64,000 nucleotides of DNA from Fredinandcohnia onubensis (GCF_031181385.1 NZ_JAPSKV010000005.1:124001-188000), one strand, 5' to 3'. Positions 42,426-51,501 are shown, numbered from the stretch's first letter. Translations and numbers: made by a program. The notes: generated from the sequence alone by a model not told the origin.

Positions 42426-42498
42426 GACATCATGTCACCTCACAATTTCATTCTAGATGACACCATGTCACAAGTCAATTAAATATGACACATTGTCA
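42425..42498. promoter_or_regulatory. Three TGACA-N3-TGTCA palindromic operators
   Basis: TGACATCATGTCA (42425-42437), TGACACCATGTCA (42458-42470) and TGACACATTGTCA (42486-42498) are 13-bp palindromes spaced 33 and 28 bp apart. They lie upstream of the alarmone synthetase-tetR operon and are likely bound by that TetR protein. Confidence 0.7.
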
Positions 42499-42523
42499 CA
42501 CTATGTTCACATCCATAGAAAAA

Positions 42524-42547
42524 GCCTTTCTCATTTTAGAGAAAGGC
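42524..42547 (-). terminator. Terminator after the MFS gene
   Basis: GCCTTTCTC/GAGAAAGGC stem with a 6-nt loop; on the minus strand TTTTTC follows. Confidence 0.85.
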
Positions 42548-42555
42548 CTTAACAG

Positions 42556-43857
42556 TTACAAAGCAGTACTTGTTTTTTCCACAACAGGATTCTGTTCATT
42601 CAATTCAGGGTGAGCTTTTCTCACGACACTTGGTCTTGCTAGAACAAGGACCACTCCGATTAAAATGACCGCTGTTGTGATGAGAATATATTGACCTGGT
42701 AATACATCGTATAAATAGCCAAATATTATCATCCCCAGTGGCATTAAAGCTACTGCCATCGATTCTAAAATTGAAAACACGCGCCCCTTAAAATCATCAT
42801 CAATCATTTTTTGCATCATGACTTGAAGCGGTGTATTGACAACGATAATCATTAATCCATTAATAAACATCGCAACAAAATAATACACAAACACTGACCA
42901 ATACGATAATGAAATCATTAATGGAACAGCCATCGCTCCCATAATGACCCCTAACCCAATAATTCCACGTTTTGAAACAAGGAATGGATACTTCACTTCT
43001 TTTCGAATCGAGAAGTAAATCGAGAATAACAGCATTCCAATGGCAAAGGCCCCTTGCGTGAAGCCGAAATGTTCTGAAGCCAACTTTAATTTTTCAATCA
43101 ATATAAACGAGTAACCGACCTCAAAAGCTCCAAAAAGGAAGTTGATGACTAATGCCATCCAGATCATCGTCATCAGAACCTGTTTTGTTTTTAAATAGGT
43201 AATACCAGCTTTAATGCTTTCCCACATGGTCTCCTTCTGTTCCGTTTCATCTTTCACCTTGCGATTAGAGAACAGGTTGAAGTTCATGGTAGATTCAAGT
43301 AAAACAGCAATGACAGAAGCTACAATGTACATCCCTAAAAATAATTCCATCGATACTGTACCATATAACAGTCCACCCACTGCTGGGCTACCGATGGCCG
43401 CAAAAGATATTGAAATTTGATTAAGTGACATTGCTTTTTGAATACGTTTTTCATCCACCAAACCGGTAATCGAAGATGTGAAGGTTACACCAGTAAATGA
43501 AGTTGCGATCGATAATACGACAGTTGTTGTGAATATCGCAATCAGGGATAAACCATAAGTTAGACTAAAAACGAGTAATCCAACAATCGCTAATGTCGTA
43601 ACGAGTTGTGAGATAATCACAATTTTTTTCCGAGAATATTTGTCTGCCGCATAACCTGCTAGCGGCGCTACAAGTGCCCTCGGTAAAAGATTACAGATTA
43701 GATTTGTTGCAAAGCTTGTTGCTGATCCTGTTAGTTGAAGTATATAAAAACTGATTGCAAATGCGTATACTTGTGCGCCGAATGAGGAAATGATTTTACT
43801 AATTGTGAACGTAAACAAATGATAAGATGCCCTTTTAAGCTTTTGTTGTTCATTCAT
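42556..43857 (-). CDS. MFS transporter (drug or metabolite exporter)
   Basis: A 433-residue protein with about 12 membrane helices. It has the MFS loop motif GYAADKYSRKKIVI between helices 2 and 3 and is of the MdtG/YfmO-like exporter type. Start ATG 43857 is chosen because GGAGGAAT is 6-7 nt upstream; an earlier frame to 43905 overlaps the operator palindrome. It is divergent from the XRE-TPR regulator, and two palindromes in the gap suggest direct control by that regulator. The substrate is unknown. Confidence 0.9.
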   Translation of the reverse strand: MNEQQKLKRASYHLFTFTISKIISSFGAQVYAFAISFYILQLTGSATSFATNLICNLLPRALVAPLAGYAADKYSRKKIVIISQLVTTLAIVGLLVFSLTYGLSLIAIFTTTVVLSIATSFTGVTFTSSITGLVDEKRIQKAMSLNQISISFAAIGSPAVGGLLYGTVSMELFLGMYIVASVIAVLLESTMNFNLFSNRKVKDETEQKETMWESIKAGITYLKTKQVLMTMIWMALVINFLFGAFEVGYSFILIEKLKLASEHFGFTQGAFAIGMLLFSIYFSIRKEVKYPFLVSKRGIIGLGVIMGAMAVPLMISLSYWSVFVYYFVAMFINGLMIIVVNTPLQVMMQKMIDDDFKGRVFSILESMAVALMPLGMIIFGYLYDVLPGQYILITTAVILIGVVLVLARPSVVRKAHPELNEQNPVVEKTSTAL

Positions 43858-43881
43858 GCTAATTCCTCCAATTTTGGAAAA

Positions 43882-43952
43882 GTTTAATTTAATTAAACAA
43901 ATCATATCATCATATTACTTTCTTTTCAACAAAAAGTTTAATATAATTAAAC
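43882..43952. promoter_or_regulatory. Two palindromic operators between the MFS and XRE-TPR genes
   Basis: GTTTAATTTAATTAAAC (43882-43898, perfect) and GTTTAATATAATTAAAC (43936-43952, two central differences) stand 54 bp apart start to start, one near each divergent gene. They are probably sites of the XRE-TPR protein. Confidence 0.7.
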
Positions 43953-43986
43953 AAAATAATAAAAATAGGGAGAGTGCCTATTTCTT

Positions 43987-45225
43987 ATGCTAGGTGAACG
44001 CATACGTAAATTACGCAAACAAAAGAAATTAACATTAGAAGAACTTGCAGGAACAAAACTGACAAAAGGCATGCTTAGCCTAATTGAAAATAACAAAGCA
44101 AATCCATCAATGGAGAGCTTAACCTACATTGCAGAGAGATTGGAAGTGGATTTGTCACAGCTTTTAAATGAATTCAATTTCGATGAGCTACAAGACATAT
44201 TGGATCAAGCGGAAAAAGTTTTCATTCTGGATTCTAGCCAGAATCCTGATAAATACAAAAAACTTATTCCACTTATTGAACCGGTCGTTCCTCAACTTAA
44301 TCAGGGATATGTAGCTGCAAGATTATTGGAATTGTATGGTTATAGTCTGTATTGGGAAAAGCAAGGGGATTGGAAACAGCCACTTGAGCAGGCTGCAAAC
44401 TTATATGACCAAATGAATGTTACCCCAAAAAGAACGAGTATTGGCGTTTTTCGTGGGCTTGTCCATTTCTTGGATTATAATTATGATGAAGCATTAGCGA
44501 CCATCCTCCAAGAGCGAAAGGAAATTGAAAAGAATCATGTCTTTATTGATCCAGTTTCTAGGTTAGACCTTGATTATCAAGAAGCAATCCTGTACTTCGC
44601 AGTCGGGGATATTGAATCAGCCAAGCGTGTGATGGATGAAGCGATTGCCTTCTCACAAAAGAATAAAATATTCTATTTAATTGATGATTTATACAGGCTT
44701 GCAGCTGCATATGCCATGATGGCTGAAGACCGTGAATTACATGAATACTATTTGACTAAGATAAAGCAGTATGCTGAGTTTTCTGATGATAAAATGTCGA
44801 AGATGACATCTCAGCTTTTTTATATTGAATCACTTAATTCGGTTAAGCAGGATTACAAAACAGCCCTTGAAATCGTAAATAACTATTTATCAGATCCGGA
44901 ATTTAATCATCAATTCGACGAGTGGTTTTATCTTGAAAAAGGAAAAGCCTTACGTGGACTTGGGCATTACGAAGAGGCGATTGAATATTTTGATCAGGTT
45001 GAGATTCCTGAGTACCATCGCCACCCTTTCGATCTTTCACAATTTTATTTGAAAGAAACCTACAAAGCACTCTGCTGTGTCGAGCTCGGTAAGCTTGATG
45101 AAGCTATATCTGCAGCAAAGAAGGCAGTAGAATTATTTGACCACCTGCCCGATTCGCCTTATAAAGAATATAGTTTGAAAACGTATGAACAAATAAAAGA
45201 AAAAACAACTCGTTCTGAAAGTTAA
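43987..45225 (+). CDS. XRE-type helix-turn-helix regulator with TPR domain (RRNPP-like)
   Basis: A 412-residue protein. Residues 4-60 are an XRE helix-turn-helix (RIRKLRKQKKLTLEELAGTK; LTKGMLSLIENNKANPSMES). The remaining 340 residues are helical repeats of TPR type (LGHYEEAIEYFDQVEIP; LGKLDEAISAAKKAVELFD). The layout matches peptide-sensing PlcR/NprR-like regulators, yet no small secreted peptide gene follows it. It is divergent from an MFS exporter with shared palindromes in the gap. It may sense the exported compound or a peptide made elsewhere. Confidence 0.88.
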   Translation: MLGERIRKLRKQKKLTLEELAGTKLTKGMLSLIENNKANPSMESLTYIAERLEVDLSQLLNEFNFDELQDILDQAEKVFILDSSQNPDKYKKLIPLIEPVVPQLNQGYVAARLLELYGYSLYWEKQGDWKQPLEQAANLYDQMNVTPKRTSIGVFRGLVHFLDYNYDEALATILQERKEIEKNHVFIDPVSRLDLDYQEAILYFAVGDIESAKRVMDEAIAFSQKNKIFYLIDDLYRLAAAYAMMAEDRELHEYYLTKIKQYAEFSDDKMSKMTSQLFYIESLNSVKQDYKTALEIVNNYLSDPEFNHQFDEWFYLEKGKALRGLGHYEEAIEYFDQVEIPEYHRHPFDLSQFYLKETYKALCCVELGKLDEAISAAKKAVELFDHLPDSPYKEYSLKTYEQIKEKTTRSES

Positions 45226-45238
45226 CGATAACAAAAAG

Positions 45239-45278
45239 AGGTATTTTTCTTTGCCGCGAGCCGGTTAGAAAAATACCT
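45239..45278 (+). terminator. Bidirectional terminator between the XRE-TPR gene and the coat gene
   Basis: A 12-bp stem AGGTATTTTTCT/AGAAAAATACCT with a T-run after it on the plus strand and A-rich flank before it, so it can stop both convergent transcripts. Confidence 0.85.
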
Positions 45279-45286
45279 TTTTTATA

Positions 45287-45583
45287 TTAGTCTGTTAATT
45301 CTAAAGCTGTTTTCGTAATCGTGAGGTCTGTTTGGAGCTGTTCACTTAGATCGCTTGGGTAATACATCCCTTTTTCAATCATGTAATTTGAGATATTTGC
45401 ATGTGTTTCAACTGCATGCCGAAGCTGCTCACGCAATACTTGTCTTACTTTTGGTGTAGATGCTTCTGTTATTGCAAAGGCTAAGTTTCGCACCCCAGCT
45501 TTTGCAGAGATAAGAAAATCAGTTGCAATGACCTGATCGGTCATCCCACCCATTCCCATTAATTTCTTAAAAATATCATTCAT
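45287..45583 (-). CDS. CotF-family spore coat protein (YraD-like)
   Basis: A 98-residue Coat F domain protein (TDFLISAKAGVRNLAFAITE; REQLRHAVETHANISNYMIE; KGMYYPSDL). These proteins are made in the mother cell and deposited in the spore coat. It is encoded after, and overlapping by 8 bp, the small gene at 45576. The length matches YraD of B. subtilis. A paralogous pair in reverse orientation lies at 45937-46523. Confidence 0.85.
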   Translation of the reverse strand: MNDIFKKLMGMGGMTDQVIATDFLISAKAGVRNLAFAITEASTPKVRQVLREQLRHAVETHANISNYMIEKGMYYPSDLSEQLQTDLTITKTALELTD

Positions 45584-45785
45584 TGTCTTTGCTCCTATCT
45601 GTAATTAATTGCTGAAGTTGGGTGATGAACCTCCTCCCAGAATCAACATCATTCGTTAAGATACTTTTTAACTGAGGGTCTTGGACAAGTCCACTCATCG
45701 TAAATGCTTTTGTCACACATAAATTTTTAAACGTCAGTAGTTCATGTACCTCAAGGGTTTCATGAAGCCCCATGTATTGTGTCAT
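45576..45785 (-). CDS. Small spore coat-associated protein (YraE-like)
   Basis: A 69-residue protein (GLHETLEVHELLTFKNLCVT) that resembles the small companions of CotF-like proteins in the yra region. Its core HETLEVHELLTFK is nearly the same as HETMETHEMINFK of the divergent gene at 45937, so the two are paralogues. It is probably made with the downstream CotF-like protein during sporulation. The exact role is unknown. Confidence 0.78.
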   Translation of the reverse strand: MTQYMGLHETLEVHELLTFKNLCVTKAFTMSGLVQDPQLKSILTNDVDSGRRFITQLQQLITDRSKDNE

Positions 45786-45936
45786 TATAGCTCTCCTTTC
45801 TTATGTCACCTATTGTTAGATTACCTTGGGCGTAGGTTCTTATTCCACTCTACCTTCATACTAATTTTGGAAATCAATTTCCCACCCATTTTTGCCGAAA
45901 ATAGGTCATCCTAAAGTTAAAAAGGAGTGACTTTTT

Positions 45937-46146
45937 ATGCATCAAAACACACTCGGTTTCCACGAAACCATGGAAACTCACGAAATGATCAATTTTAAAA
46001 CAATATGCTTAGTACGTTCAAAGCTTATGCAAGGCATTTGCTTTGATAATGACTTAAAATCCTTGATGGAAAAGGATGTCCACCAAACGATGGCAGCCAT
46101 AGAAGAACTAAAGGAACTCTATGAAAAAGCACGTACAAATTCTTAA
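45937..46146 (+). CDS. Small spore coat-associated protein (YraG-like)
   Basis: A 69-residue protein, paralogue of the minus-strand gene at 45576 (shared HETMETHEMINFKTICLVRS pattern). AAAGGAG lies 8-9 nt before the ATG. It is followed by a CotF-like gene and the adhB-like gene on the same strand, as in the B. subtilis yraG-yraF-adhB order. Likely a sporulation-specific coat or coat-assembly component. Confidence 0.78.
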   Translation: MHQNTLGFHETMETHEMINFKTICLVRSKLMQGICFDNDLKSLMEKDVHQTMAAIEELKELYEKARTNS

Positions 46147-46157
46147 AGAAGGTGATC

Positions 46158-46523
46158 ATGTTGAATCAGGATTATTTAGATCCAAAATACGCTGAAGGAA
46201 TGCCTAAGATGGCCGATGCCTCTTTTGCTATGGACTTTCTGCTTTCAGTTAAAACAGGGATTCGTTACTATTCAGTTGCATTAACAGAGACGGCCAGTCA
46301 CGAGTTACGCGAAGCACTCTATCGCCAAATGGAACAAGCGCTAGATTTACACGAAGAACTATCTGATTTGATGATTCGTAAAGGCTGGTTATACCCAAAT
46401 GATGTTGAAAAGCAAATTGAATTAGACCTTAAGTCAGCAGATATGGCCCTTTCCATTGCTCGAATGGAGCTTTTCCCAATTGACACTGACAGACGGGGTA
46501 CATTTGCAACACCGAATAAATAA
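46158..46523 (+). CDS. CotF-family spore coat protein (YraF-like)
   Basis: A Coat F domain protein of about 121 residues (AMDFLLSVKTGIRYYSVALT; LYRQMEQALDLHEELSDLMI; RKGWLYPNDVEKQ). Paralogue of the gene at 45287. I use the ATG at 46158, with AAGGTGAT directly upstream. It lies between the small YraG-like gene and the dehydrogenase gene, suggesting one sporulation operon. Confidence 0.85.
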   Translation: MLNQDYLDPKYAEGMPKMADASFAMDFLLSVKTGIRYYSVALTETASHELREALYRQMEQALDLHEELSDLMIRKGWLYPNDVEKQIELDLKSADMALSIARMELFPIDTDRRGTFATPNK

Positions 46524-46542
46524 AGGGTAGGAGGAAATTCAC

Positions 46543-47682
46543 ATGAAAGCCGTTACATATCAGGGCATAAAAGACGTTGCCGTAAAAGAAGTCGAAGATC
46601 CTAAAATCCAAAAAGCGGATGATATTATCGTGAAGGTAACAAGTTCCGCCATATGTGGATCTGATTTGCACTTAATCCATGGAATGATACCCAACACTCC
46701 AGAAAATTATATAATTGGACATGAGCCGATGGGAATCGTAGAAGAAGTGGGTCCCGAAGTGACCAAGATAAAAAAAGGCGATCGGGTGATCGTTCCCTTT
46801 AACATGGCTTGTGGAAAGTGTTGGTATTGTACACATGACTTTTCAAGTCAATGTGACAATGCAAATGAAAATGGGGATATGGGTGGTTTTTTAGGGTATT
46901 CTGAAACAACTGGTGGATTTGCTGGTGGGCAAGCGGAATATTTACGGGTCCCTTACGGTGATTTCACCCCGTTTAAAGTTCCGGAGGATAGCGAATTAGA
47001 AGATGAGCAACTTGTTTTGCTCGCAGATGTTTCCTCTACTGCTTACTGGTCTGTTGAAAATGCGGGAGTCAAAAATGGAGATACCGTCATTGTTCTTGGC
47101 TGTGGACCTGTTGGACTTCTTGTGCAAAAATTCGCATGGATGTTTGGTGCCAAAAGGGTTATAGCCGTCGACTATATCGATTACAGACTACAGCATGCAA
47201 AAAAGACGAATAATGTTGAAATCGTTAATTTTGAGAGTGTAGACAATGTTGGAAACCATCTTAAAGAAATTACGCAAGGTGGAGCGGATGTTGTCATTGA
47301 CTGTGTAGGAATGGATGGTAAAATGTCACCGCTAGAATTTTTGGCAACAGGTCTGAAACTCCATGGAGGCTCAATGGGTGCGATTGTTACCGCGGCACAG
47401 GCTGTCCGTAAATGTGGCACGATTCAGCTCACAGGAGTATACGGAATGAGATACAATGCCTTTCCTTTAGGGGACATTTTTCAACGAAACGTTCAATTGA
47501 AAATGGGACAAGCACATGTTATTCCCATCATTCCTAAACTGCATGACCTCATTTCTGAAGGTAAATTTGATCCAAGAGACATCATTACTCATGTATTACC
47601 TTTAGAACAAGCAAAACACGGCTATGAAGTCTTTGATACCAAGACAGAAGATTGTATAAAAGTTGTGTTGAAACCACATTAA
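46543..47682 (+). CDS. Zinc-dependent alcohol dehydrogenase (AdhB-like)
   Basis: A 379-residue MDR alcohol dehydrogenase, class III/formaldehyde dehydrogenase-like. It has catalytic zinc residues in CGSDLHLIHG and GHEPMGIVEEVG, the four structural-zinc cysteines in CGKCWYCTHDFSSQC, and the NAD motif VLGCGPVGLL. The length and position after CotF-like genes match B. subtilis AdhB in the yra operon. It would oxidise an alcohol or aldehyde with NAD+; why it is linked to spore coat genes is unknown. AGGAGG is 9 nt before the ATG. Confidence 0.9.
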   Translation: MKAVTYQGIKDVAVKEVEDPKIQKADDIIVKVTSSAICGSDLHLIHGMIPNTPENYIIGHEPMGIVEEVGPEVTKIKKGDRVIVPFNMACGKCWYCTHDFSSQCDNANENGDMGGFLGYSETTGGFAGGQAEYLRVPYGDFTPFKVPEDSELEDEQLVLLADVSSTAYWSVENAGVKNGDTVIVLGCGPVGLLVQKFAWMFGAKRVIAVDYIDYRLQHAKKTNNVEIVNFESVDNVGNHLKEITQGGADVVIDCVGMDGKMSPLEFLATGLKLHGGSMGAIVTAAQAVRKCGTIQLTGVYGMRYNAFPLGDIFQRNVQLKMGQAHVIPIIPKLHDLISEGKFDPRDIITHVLPLEQAKHGYEVFDTKTEDCIKVVLKPH

Positions 47683-47693
47683 TATGCGTAGCC

Positions 47694-47722
47694 AAAGACT
47701 AGGATTCCCCCCTAGTCTTTTT
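47694..47722 (+). terminator. Terminator after the adhB-like gene
   Basis: A perfect 10-bp stem AAAGACTAGG/CCTAGTCTTT with a 7-nt loop and trailing T residues on the plus strand. Confidence 0.85.
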
Positions 47723-47827
47723 ACTTTGATTTATAAATCCTCAGGAAATAAAAAGTACTTTTATTTAATCCCTAATTTTTGATATTATACATAGAGAAAA
47801 TAGCACGAATAGAAACAGGTGAATAAA

Positions 47828-48733
47828 TTGGATTATCAAGTTTTACTTTATTACAAATACATCGATATTGATGACCCGCAGGCTTTTAGAGACCAACATT
47901 TTGAATTATGTTCTTCCCTTGGATTGAGAGGTAGAATTCTTGTTGCAACAGAGGGTATCAATGGTACTGTGTCAGGTACGGTTGAACAGACGGAAAGATA
48001 CATGGAATTTATGAGAAGCGATGCTCGGTTTTCGGATATGGTTTTCAAAATTGAGAAAAGCGAAGAACATGCTTTTAAAAAGCTCAAAATAAAAGTAAAA
48101 CCAGAAATTGTTAATTTAAGTCTTGATGAGGACTTAAATCCCAATCAAATTACTGGTAAGCATCTTTCACCAAAGGAATTCCTTGAAACGTTGCAACAAG
48201 ACGATGTCATCATTCTTGATGCGCGGAATACGTATGAGTACGATCTTGGTCACTTTAGAGGTGCCATCCGACCAGATATCGAAACCTTCCGCGAGCTGCC
48301 AAAATGGGTCGAAGAAAATTTAAGCGAGCATAAGGATAAGAAAATATTAACCTATTGTACAGGTGGAATTCGTTGTGAAAAATTCTCTGGGTTCCTTGTA
48401 AACGAAGGATTCAAGGATGTTTCTCAGCTTGAGGGTGGCATCATTACGTACGGATATGATCCAGAGGTAAAAGGTGCACTTTGGGACGGAAAATGCTATG
48501 TATTTGATGAACGCATTTCTGTACCAGTTAACCGAACTGGTGAAGAAACAGTGGTTGGAAAATGTCATCACTGTGGGAAACCAGAAGAACGTTATGTAAA
48601 ATGCGGAAATCCAGAGTGCAACAAGCATCTCCTACTATGTGAGGACTGCGAACATGAACACTACAGATCTTGTAGCCAGGACTGCAAAGACCACCCACAT
48701 AATCGCTATGTGAAGGAACATCAATTGGCGTAA
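47828..48733 (+). CDS. trhO: tRNA uridine(34) hydroxylase TrhO (rhodanese-related)
   Basis: About 301 residues: an N-terminal YceA-type domain ([19 protein letters not shown]), a rhodanese domain with the active-site Cys in [11 protein letters not shown], and a C-terminal cysteine-rich zinc-binding tail ([19 protein letters not shown]). TrhO uses oxygen to make 5-hydroxyuridine at tRNA position 34. I use the TTG at 47828 because AGGTGA lies 6 nt upstream; a GTG at 47819 falls inside that element. Single gene with its own terminator. Confidence 0.92.
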   Translation: MDYQVLLYYKYIDIDDPQAFRDQHFELCSSLGLRGRILVATEGINGTVSGTVEQTERYMEFMRSDARFSDMVFKIEKSEEHAFKKLKIKVKPEIVNLSLDEDLNPNQITGKHLSPKEFLETLQQDDVIILDARNTYEYDLGHFRGAIRPDIETFRELPKWVEENLSEHKDKKILTYCTGGIRCEKFSGFLVNEGFKDVSQLEGGIITYGYDPEVKGALWDGKCYVFDERISVPVNRTGEETVVGKCHHCGKPEERYVKCGNPECNKHLLLCEDCEHEHYRSCSQDCKDHPHNRYVKEHQLA

Positions 48734-48735
48734 AG

Positions 48736-48766
48736 AAAACTGCTCAGAGCAAATCTGAGCAGTTTT
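48736..48766 (+). terminator. Bidirectional terminator after trhO
   Basis: AACTGCTCAGA/TCTGAGCAGTT, an 11-bp perfect stem with a 5-nt loop and T-run on the plus strand; it also lies at the end of the convergent gene at 48766. Confidence 0.88.
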
Positions 48767-49434
48767 TATTCTTTTTGTGCAAATCTCGCAATCTCCTCCG
48801 AAGCATAAACCACTTTCCCCTGTTCTTTTTCCAGAGCCACTTTGTACATCGCTTTTGCTAATGTTTTTCCTTCGATCGCTCTATACTTTTGGAGGGGGCC
48901 AGTAAATATAAACTTTAAGCCTTTAAATAAGAAAGCAGCCATTTCTTCTCCAAGTCGAAATTCGCCTCTGTATCCAAGTAGAAGTGACGGACGAAAGATG
49001 GACAGTTGTTCGAAGTTAAGTTTACGAACCTTTTCTTCAAGTTCCCCCTTCATTCTTGGATAAAAAAGCTTAGAGTTACGGTCTGCATTCATTGAACTAA
49101 CAACTAAATAATGTCTTGCGCCTGCCTCTTTTGCAATCCGACCAATGTCAACTGGATAATCGACATCTATTTTGTACATTGCTGCTTGGGTCTTCGCCTT
49201 TTTGATGGTAGTGCCTAAACAAACGAACACATCATTCACCGCGAAATATTGTTTATACTCATTAAGACGATCGAAATCGACGATTACTTCTATTAATTTT
49301 GGATGATTCATCTTAAGTGGGTTTCGAACTAGAGCATACACCTGCTTATATTCAGAACCCTCTAGCAATTTATGTAGTAGTTCATTTCCAATTAAACCAG
49401 TTGCCCCAGCAATAAGTGCTGTCTTCTCTTCCAC
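48766..49434 (-). CDS. NAD(P)H-binding oxidoreductase (HTATIP2/NAD-epimerase-like)
   Basis: A 222-residue atypical SDR with the N-terminal AGATGLIGNELLHKLL nucleotide motif, VFVCLGTTIKKA, and YLVVSSMNAD. The YxxxK pair is seen as YPRMKGELE. Such proteins resemble HTATIP2 and bacterial YbjS/YtbQ-type reductases, whose substrates are mostly unknown. It stands alone, convergent with trhO. Confidence 0.83.
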   Translation of the reverse strand: MEEKTALIAGATGLIGNELLHKLLEGSEYKQVYALVRNPLKMNHPKLIEVIVDFDRLNEYKQYFAVNDVFVCLGTTIKKAKTQAAMYKIDVDYPVDIGRIAKEAGARHYLVVSSMNADRNSKLFYPRMKGELEEKVRKLNFEQLSIFRPSLLLGYRGEFRLGEEMAAFLFKGLKFIFTGPLQKYRAIEGKTLAKAMYKVALEKEQGKVVYASEEIARFAQKE

Positions 49435-49732
49435 TTTGCCAACTTCCTTTCACATAAAAACGCAATTTTCCCTTCATAAGTATACCCATTTTTATTTTAT
49501 TTGGCATGTTACTAATCCGTTGTAGGACTTTCTTATGAAAAAAGTATAGTTTTATAGAGTTGATAATGGTAAAAATAGGGAATAAGTGCCATATTTCATT
49601 CTTTTTCATCTAATTTTACCAAAATTTTCACTCAATTAGACACAAAAGTAGTTTCATCTGTATTATAATAGAATTAATAATATTATCTAACTATTTACTA
49701 TATTATAAATTTTTATTACTTGAAGGTGAATC

Positions 49733-50995
49733 ATGGAAATTACTAAGCACATTTTGTTTAACCTTGCATTATTAATCATTCTTTCATTTATAGGTTTAAT
49801 TTGGTTTGAACGAAAACGAAATCTTACCCTATCAAAGTGGGAAGCGTACATAGGGTTAGTTGTGCTTATTTTGACTTGCTTTATCGTTTCATATCAACCT
49901 ACCCCTTCTTACTATTTTGATCTTCGTCTTATTCCTGTATTAATAGGAGGACTTTATCTTGGAATTGGTCCGATCCTGTGTCTGACAGTTATTATTATAA
50001 GGGGGTTCTACGGCTTTAATTTTGGTTTTTACGCGACAATTGCCCTTTATCTTCCAATGGCTTTTTCTTTGTGGAAGCTATACCCATGGTTTTGGAAACA
50101 GAGTTCTAATAAGCGTGTGTGCATTTCCGTACTTTTGACCTTTATTGTATCCATCCTTACAGCGGCTGCACTTCAATTTTCGAAACCGAATGTAAATACT
50201 TTCGATGCTTGGTTTGCCTATTTACTCATTCCAGCGATTGGCTTAGGAATTTTGTCCTACTTAACTGAGTTTTTTCGCAATAATATCCAATTGCGACAAA
50301 CCATTGTAAAATCTGAGAAGCTCCACGCAGTCGAACAAATGGGAGCGGCGATTTCTCATGAAATACGAAATCCTTTAACGGCAGCAATGGGATTTGTACA
50401 ATTGTTGATGTCTAATACTCTACCAAGACATAAGCAAAAAGAATATTTGACGATTATTAAAGAAGAGTTAGCTTCTGCTGAACATGTTATTCAAGAATAT
50501 CTAACTTTCTCTAAACCAGCATTAGATACGGTTGAAACCCTCCAAATCAAACGCGAATTGCAACAAGTAATATCTATTTTAAAGCCTACTGCAAACCAGC
50601 ACTCGGTTGAAGTCATTACGAATTTTTCTTTGATAGGCTCGATGGAAGGCGACCGACAAAAGTTCCATCAATGCTTTATCAACGTCATGAAAAATTCGAT
50701 TGAGGCAATGCCCGGTGGTGGAAGATTATATGTTGAAACCAGTTATGACCGATCAAATGTAAGCATTATCATCCGTGACACAGGAATGGGTATGACAAAA
50801 GAACAAATTGAGCGACTTGGTGAACCTTATTACTCTACTAAAGGGCCAAAAGGAACAGGTCTTGGAATGATGGTCGTTTATAGTATTGTAAAAGCAATGA
50901 AAGGTACGATCAAAGTATCAAGTTCTGTTGGCGAAGGAACTGAATTCACATTCCAATTTCCATCTGTCCTTTCCACAAATGAACCCCACGTCTGA
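49733..50995 (+). CDS. Membrane sensor histidine kinase (KinB-like)
   Basis: A 420-residue protein with about six N-terminal membrane helices (to residue 185), a HisKA domain with the phospho-acceptor in AAISHEIRNPLTAAMGF (near residue 207), and an HATPase domain with N box NVMKNSIEAMPGGG and G boxes DTGMGM and GTGLGMMV. There is no response regulator gene beside it, and no PAS domain. The layout matches KinB and related kinases feeding the sporulation phosphorelay. GAAGGTGA precedes the ATG. Its signal is unknown. Confidence 0.9.
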   Translation: MEITKHILFNLALLIILSFIGLIWFERKRNLTLSKWEAYIGLVVLILTCFIVSYQPTPSYYFDLRLIPVLIGGLYLGIGPILCLTVIIIRGFYGFNFGFYATIALYLPMAFSLWKLYPWFWKQSSNKRVCISVLLTFIVSILTAAALQFSKPNVNTFDAWFAYLLIPAIGLGILSYLTEFFRNNIQLRQTIVKSEKLHAVEQMGAAISHEIRNPLTAAMGFVQLLMSNTLPRHKQKEYLTIIKEELASAEHVIQEYLTFSKPALDTVETLQIKRELQQVISILKPTANQHSVEVITNFSLIGSMEGDRQKFHQCFINVMKNSIEAMPGGGRLYVETSYDRSNVSIIIRDTGMGMTKEQIERLGEPYYSTKGPKGTGLGMMVVYSIVKAMKGTIKVSSSVGEGTEFTFQFPSVLSTNEPHV

Positions 50996-51004
50996 AACGT
51001 GGGG
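50984..51004 (+). terminator. Hairpin over the kinase stop codon, probable terminator
   Basis: CCCCACGT/ACGTGGGG stem with a 5-nt loop that includes the TGA stop codon; followed by ATATTTTAT. It separates the kinase from the convergent gene at 51010. Confidence 0.65.
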
Positions 51005-51009
51005 ATATT

Positions 51010-51501
51010 TTATGCAAATTCTAAAAAAGCTTTTCCTCTTCTTTTTGCCCTAATATCTCGTTTTATCGCCTCGTAAACTTCCTGTTTTGTTCCTTTCACT
51101 TCTTGTTTTTGTTCTGTAAGCAGACAGTATAAAAGCTTTAAATCTAATGCAGTGGTATCCTTCATAACTTTCGTTTTAGAGGTATTATCAATAAATGCGA
51201 TAATCTCTAGCGGTGACCGAAACTCAGTATAATTCAGTTTTGTTCCCACCAAATCACCGTACTTTTCTTGAAATACTGAGTCAATCATATCAGAAAACGA
51301 TGGCTTGTTTTTCTTGCTAGAGCGTTTTTCTGTGTTAACTTTTACGATTTCATCCTCAAGCGTGACATCACCGAAACGATGAAAAATCTCAATTGCTTTC
51401 TCAATCTCTTTTACATCCTTTTTCGGTAGTTGAAGTGTTTCATAGATTGTTTTTAATTTTTCCAAATGATCTGCAACCTTTTGATAGGTAATGGTAGTCA
51501 T
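51010..51501 (-). CDS. Hypothetical protein, partner of the orphan ParA
   Basis: A 163-residue soluble protein that I do not recognise. It is charged and helical, with a Lys/Ser-rich middle (NTEKRSSKKNKPSFSDMIDS) and a basic C-terminus (KRDIRAKRRGKAF). It follows the ParA-like gene by 17 bp on the same strand. Partners of ParA ATPases are typically small DNA-binding or cargo proteins, and the basic tail could bind DNA. No ribbon-helix-helix or ParB motif is evident. Confidence 0.6.
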   Translation of the reverse strand: MTTITYQKVADHLEKLKTIYETLQLPKKDVKEIEKAIEIFHRFGDVTLEDEIVKVNTEKRSSKKNKPSFSDMIDSVFQEKYGDLVGTKLNYTEFRSPLEIIAFIDNTSKTKVMKDTTALDLKLLYCLLTEQKQEVKGTKQEVYEAIKRDIRAKRRGKAFLEFA

